DNA from: JBFELO01 sp041552055
GTDB lineage: Bacteria > Acidobacteriota > Thermoanaerobaculia > Thermoanaerobaculales > Sulfomarinibacteraceae
Assembly: GCA_041552055.1 (NCBI GenBank)
Contig: JBFELO010000196.1
Coordinates: forward strand, 1-7,528
DNA: 7,528 bases
Direction of reading: 5' to 3'
The translations under genes and the position numbers were made by a program. The stretch's first letter is position 1. The number at the start of each line of letters is the position of its first letter. Under the pieces are notes generated by a model that was given only the letters and a program-made list of their open reading frames with translations, was not told where the DNA came from and ran no database searches. Below, piece after piece: positions 1 through 4,839 of the stretch.

Positions 1-45
1 GCCACACGATATCCCCGGCGATCGTGAACCTCGAAATCCTGTACC

Positions 46-69
46 CGGCACGCCCGCACGGGGCGCTGT
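46..69 (+). repeat. Dispersed intergenic repeat, copy 1 (24-bp perfect core)
   Basis: These 24 bases are the exact reverse complement of 4402-4425. The core begins CGGCACGCCCGCACGG and continues through GGCGCTGT. Similarity continues downstream less perfectly (CTGCCGATCGCA here, CTGCCGCTCGCG in the other copy), giving an element of at least about 43 bp. The copies lie about 4.3 kb apart in opposite orientation, around the kinase and FG-GAP genes. A perfect 24-mer is not expected by chance in 7.5 kb even at high GC, so this is probably a genome-wide intergenic family. Its function is unknown. Confidence 0.75.
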
Positions 70-133
70 CGTCTGGCTGCCGATCGCACCGAGCCCCTGA
101 CCCCTGGGGCGCCCTTTCCTAAGAAGGCGGGGG

Positions 134-161
134 ATCCAGCATCCAGGATCCAGCATCCAGA
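134..161 (+). repeat. ATCCAGN heptad repeat (4 units)
   Basis: Four consecutive 7-bp units read ATCCAGC, ATCCAGG, ATCCAGC and ATCCAGA, followed by a degenerate ATCGGGT. They can also be read as two perfect 14-bp tandem copies at 133-146 and 147-160. The array ends about 22 bases before the candidate extended -10 of the kinase gene. The same 7-bp period recurs with a different unit at 6144-6178 and 6256-6282. Confidence 0.85.
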
Positions 162-183
162 ATCGGGTCGGGCGGTGGGCTGG

Positions 184-192
184 TGCTACACT
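184..192 (+). promoter_or_regulatory. Candidate extended -10 of the kinase gene
   Basis: TGCTACACT matches an extended -10 (TG-N-TANANT; the hexamer TACACT matches TATAAT at 4 of 6). No convincing -35 is seen 16-19 bases upstream, which extended -10 promoters can tolerate. The 11-mer GTGCTACACTC (183-193) matches GTGATAGACTC (4800-4810), upstream of the sulfatase-like gene, at 9 of 11 positions. Transcription would start near 199, giving a leader of about 17 bases. This is inferred from sequence only. Confidence 0.35.
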
Positions 193-215
193 CGCCTTCA
201 GAAACAGGATCGCCA

Positions 216-2822
216 ATGCTCCTGTCTCAGGGTGATTGTCTGGGACGGTACGAGGTCGTCGCGCCGCTGGGTGCGGGCGGGATGGGGGAGGTGTACCGGG
301 CGCGCGACACCGAGCTCGACCGGGAGGTTGCGGTCAAGGTTCTCCCCGAGGAGGTGGCGGGCGACCCGAAGCGGCTGGAGCGGTTCACGAGGGAGGCGAA
401 GGCGGTCGCCAGGCTCTCCCATCCCAATATCCTCGAGATCTGGGACTTCGGCACCGAGGACGGCGTCACCTATGCCGTGACCGAGCTGCTCGAGGGTCAG
501 ACCCTGCGCCGGCGGATCCCGGCCACGGGCCTGGCGTGGCAGAAGGTTGTCAGGATGGGTGCCCGCATCGCCGACGGTCTGGGCGCGGCCCACGGCAAGG
601 GGATCGTGCACCGAGACCTCAAGCCGGAGAACATCTTCATCACCTCGGACGGTCGGGTGAAGGTGCTCGACTTCGGTCTGGCGAGGGTGCAGGAGCAGGG
701 GTCGCCGGATGAGGAGACTCACAGCGTCACTCCGGCGGGAACGGAGGCCGGCACGATTCTGGGGACGGTGGCGTACATGTCGCCGGAGCAGGTGACGGGG
801 GGTGAGGCCGATCACCGCTCCGACATCTTCTCGCTGGGCTGCGTGCTGTACGAGATGGTGTCGGGCAGGCGGCCGTTTCAGGCCGACACAGAGGTGGAGG
901 TGATGGCCGCGATCCTGCTGGAGGAGCCCCCACAGCTGTCCTCGACCGGAGCCGCCCTGCCGGTTGATCTAGAGCAGACCATCCACCGCTGCCTGGAGAA
1001 GACGCCCGAGGCGCGGTTTCAGTCGGCGGCCGACCTCGCCTTCGCGCTACGCTCGATCGGCACGGGGTCGGCGGTGCCGATGGCGAGGCCGACGGGAGAG
1101 ATCCGACGCGGGCAAACCCGGACCAGATGGTGGTTGGCGGCGGCAGCCGCGGCGGTGGTCGCGACGGTGGCGGCCGTGGTGTGGCTGCAGCGAGGGGAGA
1201 GGGAATCGCCGCCGACAGAGCTCGATCTCGATCCGCGACGTCTCGTGGTGGCGGCGTTCGACAACCGGACCGGCGATCCATCGCTGGACACGGTCGGCGT
1301 GATGGCGGCCGATCTGATCGTGCAGCGGTTTACCGAGACCGGTGCGGCAGAGGCGGTTCCGATGGAAGGAGGTCAGGCCGAGGGAGGATCCCTGGTTTTG
1401 CCTTTCGCCCGCCAGCGAGGCGCGGCCCTGGTGCTTTCCGGCGCCAGCTACCTCGACGGTGAGACTCTGCGGCTGCAGGCGCGCCTGGTGGACGCCGCCA
1501 TCGGGGATCTCATCTACGCGTTCGAGCCGGTCACCGCGGCGCGCGGTGAGGCGTCCGACGCCATCGACGTGCTGCGCGAGCGGGTCGTAGCAGCGGTGGC
1601 GGCGCACGTGAACAGCCCGCTCATCGACATCTCCCTTGTGAGGCCCCCGGCTAGCTACGAGGCGTTCCAGGCCTACGAACGGGCAGAGGAAATGTTCGGC
1701 AGCGGCAACCCGGAGGCGATCGAGCACTATCGCCGAGCCCTGGAGCTGGACCCGGATTTTCAGTGGGGGCGGATCAGTTTGGTCTACGGGCATCTCATGC
1801 TCGAGGAGCGCGAGCGGGCTGAGCGGGAGATCTCGACTTTGCTGGAGCTCATGGGCCGCATGACGCCGTTCGAGCAGCGGAAAGTCCACTATTTGAGAAC
1901 CTGGCTGCTGGATCGGGATCTGCCGGGGGCGCTGAGCGAGGTTCGAGCCTTGGTGGGGCTCGCGCCGCACATGGGGGGACTCCGAATCGATCTCGGGTGC
2001 CGTGCCATGGGGCTGAACCGTCCTGCGGAGGCAATTGCTGCATTCGAGCCGGTCGTGCACTCGCTGTATCCGAGCCACTACCAGACCGACTGGTGGCCGC
2101 TGTGGTACATCACGGCGGCATGTCACATGCTCGGCGACTACGAGCGCGGTCTGGAGTACGCAAACCTCGGTCTCGAACGTCATCCCGGCGTGGCAAACTT
2201 CTTCTGGCAGAAGGCACGAGCGCTGGCGGCCCTGGGACGGATCCAGGAGGTCGAAGCCGTCGTCGACGAATTTCTTCGTGTGCAGACAAGCGGCTGGTCG
2301 GCCGGACTCCTCATGAGTCGAACCGCGATCGAGCTTCGAGAGCACGGATTCAGGAAGGCATCCGATGAGATGGCGGCCCGCTGTCTCGAGTGGTACGAAT
2401 CCCATCCTTCGTTGATCTCGGAGGGGGGATGGGATAGCCAGTCTTTCGGATACGGGTTGTGGATGGTCGGACGCTGGGAGGAACTCGAAGACCACGTCGT
2501 GCGGTTGATCGAGAGCGAACCGAGCGACCGCGACCTGGTCGGCTGGCTCGCGGTCGTCGCGGCGATGAACGGTGATGCAGGGCGGGCGAAGAAGATCGTG
2601 GCTAACCTTCCCCCGAGCGACGACCCGGATGCACCGGCCTGGGAGATGTACTGGAAGGCCTCCGTCGCGGCCCATCTCGGGGACAAGGACAGGGCGGTGG
2701 CGATCCTCGCCGAGGCATTCTCCAAGGGACTCCAGTACGACCAGGTTGTGCTGCAGCCTGAAGAGTTCGAGCCCTTGTGGGACTTCCCTCCGTACCAGGA
2801 GATGATGAGGCCAAAGGGGTAG
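216..2822 (+). CDS. Membrane Ser/Thr protein kinase with TolB-like and TPR C-terminal half
   Basis: An 868-residue Hanks-type kinase that phosphorylates protein Ser/Thr with ATP; the substrate is unknown. Visible motifs: glycine loop GAGGMGEV (19-26), VAVK lysine 41, alpha-C Glu 60, HRDLKPEN (132-139, an RD kinase), DFG (152-154), SPEQ (189-192) and a Thr/Ser-rich activation loop. All catalytic residues are present. An Ala/Val-rich membrane segment follows (about 305-324). Then comes a TolB/FlgO-like stretch (FDNRTGDPSLDTVG, 348-361). TPR-like helices follow at about 479-512, 630-657, 662-686 and 808-835; these two parts are predicted to be periplasmic. The ATG at 216 is preferred because AGGA (206-209) lies 6 bases upstream. 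The alternative GTG at 183 lies inside the candidate promoter and adds 11 unconserved-looking residues. This architecture is common in Acidobacteriota. It stands alone and converges with the next gene. Confidence 0.93.
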   Translation: MLLSQGDCLGRYEVVAPLGAGGMGEVYRARDTELDREVAVKVLPEEVAGDPKRLERFTREAKAVARLSHPNILEIWDFGTEDGVTYAVTELLEGQTLRRRIPATGLAWQKVVRMGARIADGLGAAHGKGIVHRDLKPENIFITSDGRVKVLDFGLARVQEQGSPDEETHSVTPAGTEAGTILGTVAYMSPEQVTGGEADHRSDIFSLGCVLYEMVSGRRPFQADTEVEVMAAILLEEPPQLSSTGAALPVDLEQTIHRCLEKTPEARFQSAADLAFALRSIGTGSAVPMARPTGEIRRGQTRTRWWLAAAAAAVVATVAAVVWLQRGERESPPTELDLDPRRLVVAAFDNRTGDPSLDTVGVMAADLIVQRFTETGAAEAVPMEGGQAEGGSLVLPFARQRGAALVLSGASYLDGETLRLQARLVDAAIGDLIYAFEPVTAARGEASDAIDVLRERVVAAVAAHVNSPLIDISLVRPPASYEAFQAYERAEEMFGSGNPEAIEHYRRALELDPDFQWGRISLVYGHLMLEERERAEREISTLLELMGRMTPFEQRKVHYLRTWLLDRDLPGALSEVRALVGLAPHMGGLRIDLGCRAMGLNRPAEAIAAFEPVVHSLYPSHYQTDWWPLWYITAACHMLGDYERGLEYANLGLERHPGVANFFWQKARALAALGRIQEVEAVVDEFLRVQTSGWSAGLLMSRTAIELREHGFRKASDEMAARCLEWYESHPSLISEGGWDSQSFGYGLWMVGRWEELEDHVVRLIESEPSDRDLVGWLAVVAAMNGDAGRAKKIVANLPPSDDPDAPAWEMYWKASVAAHLGDKDRAVAILAEAFSKGLQYDQVVLQPEEFEPLWDFPPYQEMMRPKG

Positions 2823-2856
2823 AGCAGTTCACCCACACCCACATCACTGGACGCTG

Positions 2857-2939
2857 GCCCCCGCCCGCCCGGACCGGGGAGCAGGGGGCACCACCCGCGT
2901 TGCCCGGGAACACCATCCGTCCGCGCAGCCCCCTGCGCG
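2857..2939. terminator. Two GC-rich hairpins between convergent genes, possible bidirectional terminator
   Basis: The 127-base spacer between the two convergent stop codons holds two inverted repeats. The first pairs GCCCCC (2857-2862) with GGGGGC (2884-2889) and has a small inner CCC/GGG stem. The second is a clean 7-bp stem, CGCGCAG (2922-2928) with CTGCGCG (2933-2939), and a CCCC loop. Neither is followed by a T-run on either strand, so classic intrinsic termination is not assured. The position between convergent genes is the main support. Confidence 0.35.
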
Positions 2940-2949
2940 CCGCCGCACC

Positions 2950-4155
2950 CTACGGAATCAGCTCCACGGGTACCGGCATGATGTTCCAGGTGAAGCCGGA
3001 CAGGCCCTCGGGGTGGGTGTAGAGGGTCTCCTTCACCGGCACGCCGTCCTGCCACACGTAGCGGTTGACCTCGCCGTCGTCGTCGTTGGCCACGTAGAGC
3101 TCGTCGATGCCGTCGCCGTCGAGGTCGGTGAGGATCGAGGCGTGCTCGAAGCCCGAGGATCCGCGGTCGATCGATTCGAGCGTCCATCGGCCTCGGGGAT
3201 CATCTCCCGGTCGCAGCAGCCACAGCCCGCTCGAGTGGGCGGCGGCCACCATCTCGAGCACGCCGTCCCCGTCGACGTCGCCGGCGGTCAGGAACCGGCA
3301 CAGCTTGTCCTCGAGCGACGCGATCACCACGCCGCCGGCCGGGTCGGTGTCGGCGTCGTAGCGGCGGATCTCCACCCGCCCCCCGGCGACCGCCTCCACC
3401 GACACGTAGAGCTCGTCCACGCCGTCGCCGTCAACATCTCCGGCCAGGATTTCCTTGGCGTGGCGATCACCGAGGTCGGCCACCACCGTGGGCCCCTCAC
3501 CCGTTGCCGGCACGTAGCGAGCCACCGACCCCGGCTGCGGGGTGCCGTCGAGCTTGTTGGGCAGGCTGGGCGTGGTGTAGATCTCGAGCACACCGTCGTC
3601 GTTCAGGTCGCCCACCTCGGCCTCGTGCACGAAGGTGTTGGGCTCCTGGTCGAGCTCGGTGACCTCGAACGAGTCGCCGGACCCGGGCTTGATTACCGCC
3701 ACCACGCCCTGGTCATGGGTCACGACGGCGAGCGCCGCGCTGCCGTCGCCGAACAGATCGGCCACCTCGACGTCACGCATGCGGCTGAACTTGCCGCCGA
3801 AGTCCTTCTGCCAGAGGATAGTCGGCTCGGCACCGCCGCGCCACAGCTTGAGGATCGCCTGGGTTCCGCCGGCGGTCAGGATGCCCTTCTCGCCCGGCCG
3901 CGGCTCGTACACCATTGCCTTGTGGAACACGTTGCTGTCCGGGTCGGAGATGGTCTGATAGCGCCACTCTGCGCCGTCGTTGGTGAGGATGCCGAGCTGG
4001 GCGGGCTGGGGGACCGGACCGTCGGGTCCGCTTTCGAGCACGGCCAGTGCCAACAGGAGGCCGTTGGGGAGTGGATCCGGCGCCGGGGCCTTGGCGCAGC
4101 TCCCGACAAGGGCGAAAAGGGTGATCAGGGTGAGTCCGACAGAAGCACGACGCAT
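2950..4155 (-). CDS. FG-GAP/VCBS-repeat lipoprotein (beta-propeller)
   Basis: A 401-residue predicted lipoprotein. The N-terminus is a short signal peptide with lipobox VGSC, giving lipidated Cys20. A Pro/Ala-rich linker follows, then FG-GAP-type repeats with Ca-binding-loop motifs: DLFGDG (133), DLNDDG (183), DVDGDG (240), DVDGDG (293) and DLDGDG (344). The 50-57 residue spacing is one blade of a beta-propeller; weaker blades probably lie at 35-115 and after 355. Propellers of this kind bind partners or ligands at cell surfaces. No enzymatic motif is seen and the ligand is unknown. The ATG at 4155 has GGAG 10 bases upstream, inside a 10-bp palindrome. The gene converges with the kinase and diverges from the sulfatase-like gene. 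A 419-codon frame on the other strand (3013-4272) is a shadow, because only this strand gives a lipobox and repeats. Confidence 0.9.
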   Translation of the reverse strand: MRRASVGLTLITLFALVGSCAKAPAPDPLPNGLLLALAVLESGPDGPVPQPAQLGILTNDGAEWRYQTISDPDSNVFHKAMVYEPRPGEKGILTAGGTQAILKLWRGGAEPTILWQKDFGGKFSRMRDVEVADLFGDGSAALAVVTHDQGVVAVIKPGSGDSFEVTELDQEPNTFVHEAEVGDLNDDGVLEIYTTPSLPNKLDGTPQPGSVARYVPATGEGPTVVADLGDRHAKEILAGDVDGDGVDELYVSVEAVAGGRVEIRRYDADTDPAGGVVIASLEDKLCRFLTAGDVDGDGVLEMVAAAHSSGLWLLRPGDDPRGRWTLESIDRGSSGFEHASILTDLDGDGIDELYVANDDDGEVNRYVWQDGVPVKETLYTHPEGLSGFTWNIMPVPVELIP

Positions 4156-4158
4156 GAT

Positions 4159-4169
4159 GAGATATCTCC
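4159..4169 (-). promoter_or_regulatory. Ribosome binding site of the FG-GAP gene inside a palindrome
   Basis: On the minus strand GGAG (4166-4169) lies 10 bases before the ATG at 4155. It overlaps the perfect 10-bp palindrome GAGATATCTC (4159-4168). A further leader hairpin, GCTCGC (4180-4185) with GCGAGC (4191-4196), lies upstream. The palindrome could fold back on the ribosome site or be a protein-binding site. The sequence alone does not decide this, and it may be chance. Confidence 0.35.
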
Positions 4170-4203
4170 AAATCGATGTGCTCGCCGTTCGCGAGCCCGC
4201 GAT

Positions 4204-4231
4204 ATCCTACCCGAATCGACCCGTGATTCAA
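4204..4231 (-). promoter_or_regulatory. Candidate sigma70-like promoter of the FG-GAP gene
   Basis: On the minus strand TTGAAT (4231-4226) and TAGGAT (4209-4204) are separated by 16 bases. Each hexamer matches the consensus at 4 of 6 positions. The leader to the ATG at 4155 would be about 42 bases. The -35 hexamer is formed by the end of the CT-rich repeat (its closing TGTGGTTG), the same arrangement as at the sulfatase-like gene. Confidence 0.35.
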
Positions 4232-4260
4232 CCACAGAGCGACAGAGACATAGAGAGGAA
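4229..4260 (-). repeat. CT-rich intergenic repeat, unit 1, ending TGTGGTTG
   Basis: Read on the minus strand this is a CT-rich stretch with TCTCTGT-like words that closes with TGTGGTTG. Its last 22 bases (4250 to 4229) match 4760-4781 on the plus strand at 17 of 22 positions. A second, diverged unit lies behind it at 4287-4306. I recall such stretches as frequent between genes in Acidobacteriota; their role is not established. Confidence 0.75.
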
Positions 4261-4286
4261 CACAGGGCCTGACCTCTGAATTCACT

Positions 4287-4306
4287 ACAGAGACGGAGAG
4301 AAGGAA
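4287..4306 (-). repeat. CT-rich intergenic repeat, unit 2 (diverged tandem copy)
   Basis: On the minus strand TTCCTTCTCTCCGTCTCTGT closely matches TTCCTCTCTATGTCTCTGT of unit 1 (4260-4242), with one indel and two substitutions. It lacks the TGTGGTTG ending, so it may be a decayed copy. It lies about 26 bases from unit 1 in the same orientation. Confidence 0.6.
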
Positions 4307-4385
4307 ACGGTGAGGCGCTGGCACCGAAGGCCTTCGACCGCCGACCATCCAGTAATGATCGCCCAGGGTGTCAAACGGTAGACGC

Positions 4386-4401
4386 GAGCGGCAGGCCGCT
4401 C
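4386..4401. repeat. Small perfect hairpin beside dispersed repeat copy 2
   Basis: GAGCGGC (4386-4392) and GCCGCTC (4395-4401) are perfect reverse complements separated by AG. The palindrome directly abuts the 24-bp repeat core at 4402-4425. The equivalent palindrome is only partly kept downstream of copy 1 at the window start. Confidence 0.5.
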
Positions 4402-4425
4402 ACAGCGCCCCGTGCGGGCGTGCCG
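4402..4425 (-). repeat. Dispersed intergenic repeat, copy 2 (24-bp perfect core)
   Basis: Exact reverse complement of 46-69, with weaker similarity continuing on the 4401-4380 side. It lies in non-coding DNA, 17 bases from the first copy of the GGGTGCC element. Opposite orientation to copy 1 means recombination between the two would invert the kinase plus FG-GAP block, though 24 bp is short for RecA-dependent exchange. Confidence 0.75.
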
Positions 4426-4442
4426 TCCCCTCGCGATCTGCG

Positions 4443-4467
4443 GGGTGCCGTCCTTGACAATGTCGGG
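4443..4467 (-). repeat. GGGTGCC element, copy A (left arm of a large inverted repeat)
   Basis: This 25-mer starts GGGTGCC and contains CCTTGACAATGTCGGG. It is complementary to 4502-4526 at 21 of 25 positions, with no gap and a 34-base intervening loop, so the pair could form a long stem. It also matches copy C (reverse complement of 4596-4620) at about 19 of 25. TTGACA inside it resembles a -35, but no matching -10 follows. Confidence 0.7.
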
Positions 4468-4500
4468 AGCACCGCCACCCGAGTGGAGCGGCCCGTGGGG

Positions 4501-4554
4501 CCCCAACATTTTCAAGGGGGGCACCCGCGGGGAGCGTGCTGGGGAGAGGGCGCG
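4501..4554 (+). repeat. GGGTGCC element, copy B
   Basis: A 54-bp unit starting CCCCAACATTTTCAAGG. It aligns without gaps to 4595-4648 at about 43-44 of 54 positions, so B and C are imperfect direct repeats 94 bp apart. Its first 26 bases are also the right arm of the inverted repeat with copy A. Both B and C end in GGGGAG-A/G-GGCGCG. Confidence 0.75.
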
Positions 4555-4594
4555 TTGAAGCTGCGTTGATCTGGCCGAACGAGAGGCCTCCCTG

Positions 4595-4648
4595 TCCCAA
4601 TATTGTCTAAGGGGGCACCCTCGGGGAGCGCGTCGGGGAGAAGGCGCG
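4595..4648 (+). repeat. GGGTGCC element, copy C
   Basis: A 54-bp direct copy of 4501-4554, starting TCCCAATATTGTCTAAGG and ending GGGGAGAAGGCGCG. The differences are scattered substitutions, not a block, which fits gradual decay of a repeat family. I see no open frame shared by the two copies. Confidence 0.75.
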
Positions 4649-4743
4649 CCGCAGGAAAGAGAGTGTCGCGAAGTGGGCGCCTCCGGCGCTCAGGGATTCC
4701 CGCCCCACCTCCTGGTCGACCACGGCCCCAATTCTGAAATCTC

Positions 4744-4781
4744 CTTTGTGAAGTCTTTGTGTCTTAGTGTCTTTGTGGTTG
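4744..4781 (+). repeat. CT-rich intergenic repeat, plus-strand copy, ending TGTGGTTG
   Basis: This TG/CT-rich stretch contains repeated CTTTGTG and GTGTCTT words and closes with CTTTGTGGTTG. Its last 22 bases match the minus-strand copy at 4229-4250 at 17 of 22. The two copies point outward, each toward the nearer lipoprotein gene, and each ends where a candidate -35 begins. Confidence 0.75.
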
Positions 4782-4809
4782 TCCGGACGATCGAGCGGCG
4801 TGATAGACT
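4779..4809 (+). promoter_or_regulatory. Candidate promoter of the sulfatase-like gene
   Basis: TTGTCC (4779-4784, 4 of 6 to TTGACA) is followed, after a 19-base spacer, by TAGACT (4804-4809, 4 of 6 to TATAAT) with an extended TG-A at 4801-4803. The spacer is longer than optimal, so the extended -10 may carry most of the signal. The -10 context GTGATAGACTC resembles that of the kinase gene. Transcription would start about 24 bases before the ATG. Confidence 0.4.
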
Positions 4810-4824
4810 CCGCACCGATTTGGC

Positions 4825-4831
4825 GAGGGGG
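4825..4831 (+). promoter_or_regulatory. Ribosome binding site of the sulfatase-like gene
   Basis: GAGGGGG lies 8 bases before the ATG at 4840 and fixes that start. The leader GAGGGGGTTTCAA is nearly repeated before the phosphohydrolase gene (GAGGGGTTTCTCAA, 6361-6374) with the same 8-base spacing. Confidence 0.7.
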
Positions 4832-4839
4832 TTTCAATT

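Larger units (their letters stand above)
1..215. other. Repeat-bearing region upstream of the kinase gene
   Basis: No complete gene is visible here. Two plus-strand frames are open from the window edge (to a TGA at 98-100 and a TAA at 120-122). Either could be the last codons of an upstream gene, but neither short peptide is recognisable. The stretch overlaps a dispersed repeat that also occurs in clearly intergenic DNA at 4402-4425, so non-coding DNA is more likely. It also holds four ATCCAGN heptads (134-161) and a candidate extended -10 (184-192) before the kinase. A weak CGCC/GGCG hairpin near 110-129 has no T-run and is not called as a terminator. Confidence 0.55.
4156..4839. other. Divergent intergenic region packed with repeats
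   Basis: This 684-base spacer between divergent lipoprotein genes has no convincing gene. Short minus-strand frames of 66-79 codons (4285-4524, 4400-4600, 4607-4837) run straight through repeat copies and have no recognisable domain. From left to right it holds: the FG-GAP leader and candidate promoter; two CT-rich repeat units (minus strand, 4229-4260 and 4287-4306); copy 2 of the 24-bp repeat (4402-4425) beside a small hairpin (4386-4401); three copies of a GGGTGCC...TTGGG element (4443-4467, 4501-4554, 4595-4648); and a CT-rich repeat (plus strand, 4744-4781) leading into the candidate sulfatase promoter. I see nothing specific in 4312-4380 or 4649-4740. Confidence 0.8.

Noticed and set aside
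183..215. A GTG start for the kinase at 183
   Set aside because: It has no ribosome site at suitable spacing, it falls inside the candidate extended -10, and the ATG at 216 has AGGA 6 bases upstream.
1047..2675. A 542-codon open frame antisense to the kinase C-terminal half
   Set aside because: High-GC codon use leaves few stops on the opposite strand. The sense frame has a continuous kinase/TPR protein with a family-like C-terminus, while the antisense product is Arg/His/Pro-rich with no domain.
3099..3442. Direct DNA repeats (GAGCTCGTCGATGCCGTCG-like) at about 3099 and 3410
   Set aside because: They encode the DGDG-x-DEL motifs of successive FG-GAP blades, so they are protein repeats and not a separate DNA element.
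3013..4272. A 419-codon plus-strand frame over the FG-GAP gene, with HVELVDAVAV-like repeats
   Set aside because: Its internal repeats are the mirror image of the DxDGDG repeats on the minus strand. It lacks a signal or ribosome site and runs into the CT-rich repeats.
4454..4459. TTGACA as a -35 box within copy A of the GGGTGCC element
   Set aside because: No -10-like hexamer lies 15-19 bases downstream in GC-rich DNA, and no gene starts nearby on that strand.
4443..4648. A CRISPR array from the repeated GGGTGCC units
   Set aside because: There are only three copies, in mixed orientation, imperfect and unevenly spaced, with no cas genes nearby.
4229..4781. A mobile element bounded by the CT-rich repeats as terminal inverted repeats
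   Set aside because: The ends match at only 17 of 22 positions, no target-site duplication is visible, there is no transposase, and each repeat end is better explained as part of a promoter. A MITE remains possible but unsupported.
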